Assembly: GCF_905220365.1 (NCBI RefSeq)
Contig: NC_061138.1
Location: forward strand, 12,539,814-12,603,813
Source of the DNA: Vanessa cardui
Taxonomy: Eukaryota > Arthropoda > Insecta > Lepidoptera > Nymphalidae
Direction: 5' to 3'
Length of the DNA stretch: 64,000 nt
Shown: in pieces, positions 51,238 to 62,100 of the stretch
Numbering within the stretch: the first letter of the stretch is position 1
Layout of the letters: each line of letters begins with the position of its first letter
The notes under the pieces: model-generated
Told to the model about the DNA's origin: nothing
Database searches by the model: none
Seen by the model: only the letters and a program-made list of their open reading frames with translations
Program-made: the position numbers and the translations under genes

Positions 51238-53074
51238 GTATGTATGTAGGTATTTATTGATATATGTACGTATGCACATTATTGAATATTTATTACTTTT
51301 ATTTATTTATGTATGTATTTAGCTTGTATTCATTTTAAGAGTAGTTATAATTGCACCACCCTATACTGTCTTCCACAGACAACTTTCTAACCCAAGGTAG
51401 TCTGGAAGAAATGGCTAGTAAGGCATAAGGCCGCCTTTGTTTCACCATTAGTTTTTAGTTTGTGTATTCTGTAATCGTTTGTAATTGTAATTGTGGTGTA
51501 CAAAAAGTGTTAAATAAATAAATAAATAAATAAGATGGCCCGGTGGTTAGAACGCGTGCATCTTAACCGATGATTGCGGGTTCAAACCCAGGCAAGCACC
51601 TCTGTTTCATGTGCTTAATTTGTCTTTATAATTCATCTCGTGCTCTGCGGTGAAGGAAAACATCGTGAGGAAACCTGCATGTGACAAAATTTCATAGAAA
51701 TTCTGCCGCATGTGTATTCCACCAACCCGCATTGGAACAGCGTGGTGGAATATGTTCCAAACCTTCTCCTCAAAGGGAGGAGGCCTTTAGCCCAACAGTG
51801 GAAATTTACAGGCTGTTGTTGTTGTATTTATGGTAGTTGTTCCCTAATTTCCAATTTCAAATAACAAGTTGGGACGTATTCTTAGTTAGCATCTTGGATT
51901 TATTTAATTGGCGCAGTTTTTAAATCTTTGCTCCGGGTACAGCTCAGTACGCAAAACCATTATACCGAATTTGTCATGGATAGTAGTCCTTCTATTACAC
52001 GGAGTTATTAGATTGGATCAATAGAAACTTTTTCGTGTACACAGACACAAATGGTCATATATCATATTTGAGGTTAAAAAAAGATTACACATACGTATAT
52101 GTATGATCATGATCATATATGTATGATCCTTGATGACAATGATCACAATCCTCATCCAATGATTCTGAGTTCAATCCCGAGGCAGACTCCTCATAATTAA
52201 TATGGGTAAAGTTTTTTGAAGTGAAGCATGGTGTGGTACGGACCAAAATTGAGTGATGGCGTTTACCCAGCACTGGGACGTTAGGAGGCTGCCTTGATAA
52301 TAAGAATGAAATTCCGCAGACATTTCTAACTTTACCGTTTCGTAAATTCAAATCGTTTATAAAAAAATACATTGGTAAAAAAAGGCATTTTATTCGATAC
52401 AAGATTTTGTAGATGATAAAAAAAAGCTTGGAATTAATACCTGTTGACTTCCAGGCAGGATACATTACATACACACATAAGGGTATTCAACTAACATGAC
52501 TGTATTTTTTGTTGAAAAAGAGTAACTACTGAGCTTCTTGCCGGTTCTTGTCGGTAGAATCTACTTTCGGAAACGGTGGTAGCTTCACTTGATTGTTAAA
52601 TGACGATTCAAAGGTGCTTGTAAAAGCCCACTTGAATAAAGTTTAATAGACTATTTGACTGGTTTTTAAAATCCATTTTATATTATTTAGTAGAAGTTAA
52701 GGAACCCAGTATAAGTTGATATTTTTATTTCTATATTAAAATTTCCGTATTTAAAAAGCGCGCGAAAACGCTACTTGGACAATATGGCGCAGCAATGGAG
52801 TCGGTGACGTCACTTTGCTGTATTTTAATCTGTGGTACATATAGTAGAAAAGCAAGGTTAACAAGAAAGTGACTTCATCATAAGCCCGGCCAATTAGGAG
52901 CGTTTTGTGTCACGTGACAAGCGTTTGAAAACTTGCATTTTTATTTATGGACTTTTGAATAAAATAAGTATTATTTTCAAGCTTCGTTAGAAAATAACCA
53001 TTTTCAAACTCATAATATACACTGACTACAAAAATTCACAATTTATTTTTCGCATTGTCAAATAGCCTATTTTG

Positions 53075-53131
<57 letters not shown>

Positions 53132-56100
53132 GCGTGTGTTACCTGCGCAAGCGTCGCGCCAGGCGGATGTCAGCGTCGGTGTCCACGAAAACTTTCATGT
53201 CGAGCATCTTGAGTACGTCCGCGTTGTAGAACGCCAGGATGCCCTCGAAGATTATCACGTTCGCGCCGTACATCGTTTTCTGATCGTAAAGTACATACAT
53301 ATATTTACATAACTACAATACTAATGTATGAACTCCTAGACGTCGCTCCTAGACGACGTTTTCGCAATTGTTTCATATCAAAGGTCATCAAATTCAGTAG
53401 CGTAGCAGAGCAACGGACAGACAGACAAAATAACTTTCGCATTTATAATAATACGGAACATAGAAATTGAAAAACATTAAATTGTTCAGTACCATTTTGT
53501 TATCAGTTTATTCCGAAGTCTATTTTTTGGGTTAGGTAGTACAAAACTAAACACAATAAAATAATTATTAATACTTTATAAATACTACGATGTTTTTTTT
53601 TAATCTTACAAAATATTTCCACGCAGGATATATTAATTTAAATAATTGTATTTAACTAGTATGACTTATGTTAAAAAGAGTAACTACTGAGTTTATTGCC
53701 GGTTCTTCCCAGTAGAATCTACTTTCCGAACCGGTGGTAGCTTCACTTAATTGTAAAAAGACGATTCAAAAGTGCTTGTAAAAGCCTACTTGAATAAAGT
53801 TTATTTTGATTTGATTTAATCCAGTCAGTGTATCTAAATCAGCAACTAGAAAACTCTATCCATCTCTTTCCAACACACGTAACATACGATGGTCTGTGGA
53901 AGCGAGACAAGGCAACTCCAGTCAGTGTATTTAACTCGATCTAATTCTAGCAACTAGAAATCTCTATCCATCTCTTTCTAACACACGTAACGATGGTCTG
54001 TGGAAGCGAGACAGGGCAACTCACCGTCCTGTTCTCCCTGGAGTGCGTGACGTAGTTGTAGATGGGCACTTCCACCTTCTTGCCCTCCTTGAGTCTCTGC
54101 AGCACCGTTATCAGCAGCTCGATGTCGAACGCGTCCGGGTGGTCGAAGTTGTATTCGTTGCGCATAGCAGCTTGGTGCTGTTTCTCGTTCAGAACCTAGG
54201 AGGCAAGTTATTACTGGTTACTACCAGTATTATAGTTACTGCTATAACTCATTGGAATAAAACTAGTTATAATGGATTTGAATCGCGTATATTATTTTTT
54301 TTTTTTTTGACATCCCGACGTTTCGAGCACTTTACAGCGTTCGTAGTCACAGTCTACCAGTGACATTTGTCTATTTGAAGAACAAAAGAAATATTATTTA
54401 CAACTACCGCCAACGATTTCTCAATTGGTATCTTGAGTAACGTTCCGGTTGCACGCAGAAGGCACTGACTGTATCTTTAGGTCTTGCAGTCTGTTGGATT
54501 TGGGATTTTAAATTTTTAATAAGTGGATCCCAGGTGTTAGAAAGTCTCCAATCATCTTCCCTATTGAAGTTCGGATGTTTTTGAATTTCAATAGCCTCGC
54601 GTATCATTCTAGGAATGAATCTGTGTTCTCTAGCGAGGATCTGTGGTTTATCAAATCGAAAAAAAATGGTTAGGTTTATCCAGAGCATGTTCACAGACTG
54701 CAGACTTTGAAGAACGCCTATTGACATCTCCTATATGTTCCTTGACACTGGTACCGATACTTCTCTTTGTTTGGCCTATGTAAGATAAACCGTCAAATCC
54801 GTTATAACTAGTTTTATTCCAATGTGTAATAATCGCGAAAATTTAAGACAACATTAGCTATAACTTCTTGGTAGGACTTGCCTAAACATGTCACTAAGAA
54901 AAGCAACTTAAAACATCCTTTAAGCCCAGTTAAATTTGAAATTTAACTGGTAGCAGGTAAACTTATATGAATTTTACTCATACGAACAAACATATACACA
55001 TCTAGTTCATTTACTATGTGTTAACTGAATTGTACTTTAATGAATTAATATATTTCGCACAAGAAACATTTTGCAGGTGATAATTTCTTGGTGATAGGGC
55101 TTTGTGCAAGCCCGTCTGGGTAGATACTACCCACTTACCAGTTATTCTACCGCCAAATAACAGTATTCAGTATTGTTGTGTTCCGGTTTGGTAAGCCAGT
55201 GTAACTACAGGCACAAGGGACATAACATCTTAGTTCCCAAGGTTGGTGGCACATCAATGTAAGGAATAGTTAATATTTCTTACAGCGTCATTGTCTATGG
55301 ATGACCACTTTTCATCAGTTGGCCCATATGCTCGTCCGCCAACCTATACCATAAAAAAAAATGCTTACCTTATAAAACGAGTCCATACTGACAATGGTAA
55401 CCCATGGTATGTTAAGAGATTCTATGATTTTCGTCGCCACCGTCGTTTTACCGGAGGCGCTTGCTCCACCGATACCTTTGAAAAGAACACTTCTAAATTA
55501 TTTCATAGTTCAGGACCTTCAAGAAAACAACAACAACAGCCTGTAAATTTCCCTCTGCGGGGTTAAGGCCTTCTGTCCCTTTGAGGAGAAAGTTCGGAAC
55601 ATATTGCGGAATATGCACGCTGTTCCAATGTAGTTTTTTTGAACTAGACACATGCAGGTTTCCTCACGATGTTTTCCGTCACCGCCTAGCACGAAGCCGT
55701 ACACTAAATCATATTTTTTAGATTAGACTTTTAGCATTGGCTCCTAATAACCTCTTACAGTGTTACCAGTAGTTAACCCAGTTAAAATACTCAAGCCTAC
55801 TAAAAGTTAAAGGAAATGTATTACTATCGTATCGAAAACAGACTCTCCAATTTGATACGTATAATTAAATTGGAGTCTGTTTTTAATATAAAAATAACCA
55901 CTTTTTACTAAATGCATATGTATGTATACACGGTACATGTAACAAAACAAAATATTTTTAAAATTTTTGTGTGTCTGTCTGTTCCAGCTCATCTCTTGAC
56001 CTGCTAGACCGATTTTGACTGGACTTTCACTAGTAGATAGCTGACGTAACTTAGGCTACAACAATATATTTTTGCTCAATTAAAATGCGCATGGAATCGC

Positions 56101-59100
56101 GGACACAGTTAGTTTAAAATATTGATATTGTTTACAAAGTTTAAATAACATAATTTTAAGGATAATTTATTTCAAAAATGCTAATGAAAGGGATTTATAA
56201 ATTGTGTGGTATACATATACAAAAATATAGTAATTACCCCTTAAACATGAGTGACCGGAAAATAAAAGATAAACATCTCATAATATGTAATCGATTTTAA
56301 AGATTTTAAAATGTAAACAAAGGTAAAGGTGTTGTTGGAACAGGTAACACCGAACGATTTTAATGTTGCCAGCATCTTAACTTCGAACTTTAAACCGTGT
56401 AACTTAACTTTACTAATATTACAAGGGTTTAAAGTTATACCTTTAATTTATTAACATAATAATTATTAATATTAAGTGCTTAAATATATACAAATATGAA
56501 CTAAAACTAGTTACTGTATTGAGTAACATATATGTATTTACGAAACTATTAGTATGTTATAAGAAAAATTCCAAATGAGATGTTAATTATAAAACTCGTT
56601 AGGAAGTCTCTTATGTCATTTATTATATTGATCTGATTATATATTTCTATAATGGTTAATTAGTATGACGAATAAAATTAAAATCATCAAAAGATTATAA
56701 TCTTAAATGCCACGAAGACTATAGACGTGTAACCGTTTTGAAACCTCATCACAACAAATCAAAATATTGTTTATTCGTCATGTAATGTCATTCAATATCA
56801 AAATATACTTTATTTAACAACCATATTAAGTAAACCTACCGGGTCGGATAGTAGATTCTACCGAGAAGAACCGACAAGAAACTCAGTACTCTTTTCCAAC
56901 ATTTGTTGGAAATTTAGTTAAATACAGTTTATATATAAAACGAGGAGTCAGGCATCAGCTCGTTATCAGACATGATGATATTCGAAATATAAGAGCTAGC
57001 GCGCACCGGTGATTTTTGTCATGGTGACTGTTTCGTGACTCTTATCAAGTCCGTGAATATGTATGGAGTTGCGCGCACGTTACGACGAGACAACTGGGTG
57101 TCATTTGTGTACGCCGACCGGCGAATAAGCCCGTGACGAAACTGTTTTTCATAGCAATGCTGCGCGCATTGCCATGATAAACTAGCGACAAATTTGTCAC
57201 TCTCATCTCATCAGTCTTTCTATCTACACTTTGACTGGCGACTATGGCGCGCGCAAAATTGCGTCACCATCTATTTAAAACGTAAACATTCGTGAAGACG
57301 ATACTAATAATGATGTTCTAATAGAAGAAGTGGAAAAGAGACCAGCCCTTTATGATAAAAAATTGAAAGAGTATTCAGATATTCACGTGAAAACTAAAGT
57401 GTGGGAAGAAATTAGTACCCAGTATTCTCTTCGCTTTCTTTTTCTCCCGAGTCTCACGAGGTCACAGAGAACCACCGTCTCTTCGAAATCCATAGTGGCA
57501 AATGACACTTCGATTTCGAAAATGTTTTGTCACTGTCGCTATTAATGAGCGCACTTCACTTTGGAAACGTGACGTGACAATGACAAACACTTTAAAGTCG
57601 CGCGCGCTAGCTCTAAATCTAGTCGTTCACAATCGTAATATCCTTCTTTCGATCTCGTTTGGAATATCCCTTTTTTCGCTGTCATGTGTTGTTCTACGTC
57701 ATAGTGACGTCGCCATTACGTACGATAAAAAAATCCTAATTAAGCTTTTTGACGCTTCGATGTATGTATGTGTGTAACATGTCCTGCTGGGAAATGAACA
57801 AATACATGTAAAATATAAATCCACGATATTTTATCATCAATATAATCTCGTATTGAATGATACGCTTTATTTATTTATTTTAGGTAACAGATTTAAATTT
57901 GGTTTAAAAACAAGTTACCCCCATCGCATCTGTCTGCGATTAACTCAAAAACTACCGAATAGATTTTCTTGAAGTAAGAATATTTATGTTTAAAAAATCA
58001 ATACTAATATTACAAATGTGAAAAATACTCTGCCTGTCTGTCTGTATGTCCCTCTTTCACTACCAAACCACTGAACCGAATTTGATGAAATTTGGTATGA
58101 AGCAAACTTGAGCTCCATGAAAGGATATAGGTTACTATATTTGCCTTAAATATGACAACCAACCAATAAAACGCGAGCGAACCCGATGGCGACCACTAGT
58201 ATTATGTAAATTTGTTGATAAATGAATTTTGAAGATTTTGGAATTAAAAATATATCGAAGGGTTATTTTACGAGTCCGCCGTGTTTATACAGATGTTTTT
58301 GTATACCATACCATACCATATTGTACCGTTGTACCGTAGCTCAGTGGCGGATTTACAAATTTGCCGCTAGTAGGGTAATCGATTTTTGCCGCCCCTACTG
58401 ACTTTTAAAATTCGATACGTTTGTTTAGGTTACAATCACAATTTATTCTGAAAATGAAAATTTATGATTTGTTTTCTATCGCCCTCATTACATCGGCTAA
58501 ACATACTAATTACGTGAAAATTAGTATGATTATGAACTAGGTGATATTTCTGTCAGTTACTAGATTATTTTTGCAACCCATTATATACCTATAATTATAA
58601 GTTTTTTTTATTACTGTAAGATAAAGACAATTTGGGCTAAATTTGCCGCCCCTCTAAATCTATCCGCCCTAGGCTCCAGCCTACTTAGCCTATTGGTAAA
58701 TCCGCCACTGCCGTAGCTAATAGAAAATTTTGCAATTAATTTAACACTCAAATTACACTCTTATCGCGCCTAAATAAGATTCATTATAAGTTGTATGAAA
58801 TTAGCTTCTAATTACCATTAATTTAACGTAAATTTAAATTTTATCTTACAATAACATCAATCAAAATCATTATTGAATACAAGATTATATGATAAAAATT
58901 AGCGAGTTTGTTTACGTTGATTTCCGTTCAAGATATATAAAGTTAATTGTACATACTTGATAATGTAATTCATATGAAATTTTTTTAGTAGTGCCCCCTT
59001 TGGCGGTACTCATTATAAAATTCACGTTTAGAACCAATGGTTGATTGTGTAAAATGACGAACTAAAAGATGTCCGTTGGAGCGAACATAGTATATATAAT

Positions 59101-62100
59101 GTAGCTTTTTGTTTTGAATAGTACATTGCCAAGTATTATTTTTTAATTTGATCGCTCATTCATTAAAGACAGTACACAACAATACTAAGTACTGCTGATT
59201 TTCGGTAGAATATCTGATAATTCTCACGTCAGTTCAACCCAAGAAAGCAAGTGCATGTAAATCGACGTGTCAAATTGACGAATATATTAGATCATATGAA
59301 TAAAAATACATTTTTATTTATTCAAATATCAATAAATAAAAATGTATTTTTTCAAACGTTTGTCACGTGACACAAAACGCTCCGGATTGGCCGGGCTTAT
59401 GATGAAGTCACTTTCTTGTAAACCTTGCTTTTCTACTATATGTACCACAGATTAAATTACAGCAAAGTGACGTCACCGACCCCATTGCAGCGCTATATTG
59501 TCCAAGTAACGTTTTCGCGCATTATTTAATATGGAATTTTTAATATGATATTTTTCGGCAAATATGTACTAGAAATAAAAAATTCCACATTTGTTGGGTT
59601 CCCTAACCTCTACTAAATAATATAAAGTGGATTTTAAAAATCAGTCAAATAGCCTATTGTAAGTTCACGCGTGAACAATGAAGACACTGGAAAAGCGAGG
59701 GTCAGCTGTACGACAGCGCGATACATATACATATAATACGAACGACACACTCTGGCTTCGCACGGGTACAATGCTGATACTAAATATACTACAGAACTTT
59801 TTTTTTTCTTTACTATATTGTACATGTATTATAAAGAAAACCTTCCTGTCGATTCACTCTCTCTATTAAAAAAAACCTTATCAAAATCCGTCGCGTAATT
59901 TTAAAGATCTAAGCATACATAGGGACAGACAGCGGTAAGCGACTTTGTTTTATACTATGATACACAATACGAGAACGCCGTCAACAAGTGATTGGCGACA
60001 AACACTCTAATTGGTCCACCAAATTAACTATACTTCAAAATTATGAACAGTAGTTAGCCATCGTAATAATAGATTGGATTCATAAAAGATGTGGCAACAA
60101 AAACATCTGTCATAACAAGACAATTATTATAACACTTCCCATACATTGTTTGTGGGCTTATGTTTAATGTTATTATAACTGGCGTTGCGTTCTTAATAAA
60201 CGTAATGAACAATAAGACTAAGGTATATGCCGTTAATTCAACAACAACAATAGCCTGTAAATTCCCACCGCTGGGCTAAAGGGCTGGCCTTCTCTCCCTT
60301 TGAGGAGAAGGTTTGGAACATATTCCACCACGCTGTTCCAATGCGGGTTGGTGGAATACACATGTGGCAGAATTTCTATGAAATTTGTCACATGCAGGTT
60401 TCCTCACGATGTTTTCCTTCACCGATGAGCACGAGATGCATTATAAAGACAAATTAAGCACATGAATCAAGGGTGCTTGCCTGGGTTTGAACCTGCAATC
60501 ATCGGTTAAGATGCACGCGTTCTAACCACTGGGCCATCTCGACTCTCAATATAACATTATTCTAAATAATAAGCACATTTCATATGAAATTTCAAGCGTC
60601 GATAATGTTACGGTTCACTTGACGCCTACGATTTAAAAAGACACAGGATCGAGACTATTATTGTTTCAAAATAAAGGCCTAAGTTACTCCTTATTAAATC
60701 AGCTACCTGCCAGTGAAAGTCCGGTCAAAATTGGATCAGGCGTTCCAGAGATTAGCCGGAACAAACAGCCAGACAAAATTGAAGTTTTGATATATGTGCC
60801 ATGTATACGTACACATGCAATTAGTAAAAAGCGGTTATTTCAATATAAAAAAACGGACACACAAATAATATTATATGTTTAGCCCGCCCCGGCTTCGTGC
60901 AATACTAAATATACCATAGAATTTGTTTATTTACGACATCACATTAAAAATTTTTAAAATTATCAGTGTTTCCTTAAAAACCTTCCTCTCGAATCAATCT
61001 ATCTATTAAAAAAAAAAAAAACACAACAAAATCCGTTGCGTATTTTTAAAGATCCAAGCTTACAAAGGTACATAGGGACAGAGAAAGCGACTTTGTTTTT
61101 TACTATGTTATGATATATTTGATATAAGCTACTCACCAATCAGGAACGGTTCCACTTCCTGACCACCGGTACAATTGTACCAAGGCGGTCTGCCAGCCGT
61201 GTAGATCGTCCTTCTATCTGCATGGAGTATGCTCTCAGCCGTTGTGCGTTTATTCGACTGCGACATAGATGCGGTACGAACGCGGCGAGCGCGTGGCGAC
61301 TTCAAGATATTTGAACCTTAAAGATATATTATACACTTAACAAATATAAATAAACTCTTGACTCGTTACGACGAGTTAACTCAGCGTCACGCGGTTAATG
61401 TTTATTTGAGTTAACAAAAATATGGTTAATCAGAAACGCGTCTGATAAATGATTACTAATAAAGATAAGATAATCGTTCGATACGCTGTAATGTATACCA
61501 AATCAAATTTAATAAGTAAAAAAAAAAACTAATTACAACTAACAAAAATTAAAAAAAAAAGAATCTTATATAATCTGTGCATAAAAATTATACTGTATAA
61601 CAAGTATCGAGTGTTCGAAATTTAAACTTAAGAATCCCTAAATCTGATATTTGAGTTGCAATATTTGGTCTGTAATTGGTTAAATTAAGGTTGAGACAGC
61701 TCGGTGCGTACGTCAAGACGCTTGTCTTGTCGTGTTGTTCGAATCCCTTCATTATAAAGTGGACGTCAGTCTAAAGCATCGACACTAGTATGGTCAACAC
61801 TCAAAGAGTAATCAATACATAGTAATAATCACATACATTAATCTGCTCCCAATGTAAGTAGCTAAAGCACTTGCGTTGTGGAGAAATTAGAAGTAACGGC
61901 AGTACCACAAACACCCAGATCACAACATAGAAAACTAATGAACTTTTTCTACATCGACTCGACCGAGAATCGAAACCTGTACCTCGGAGTGGCGTATCCA
62001 TGAAACACACTACTGTGGTCGAGTTGTGTGTCTACTCGACCACAGAGGTCGTCAAAAAATAAGTCATAAGAAGTATCACTTCGTTATAAATTCAACACAA

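Noticed and set aside
57330..57777. Two plus-strand ORFs as a possible host gene
   Set aside because: They lie inside an element with TAA target duplications and inverted termini; only half of a MADF domain is present.
61801..62010. Minus-strand ORF of 69 codons
   Set aside because: Translation of a tRNA-derived SINE; the same residues (GTPLRGFDSR) appear in the ORF at 10894-11148, which is another copy.
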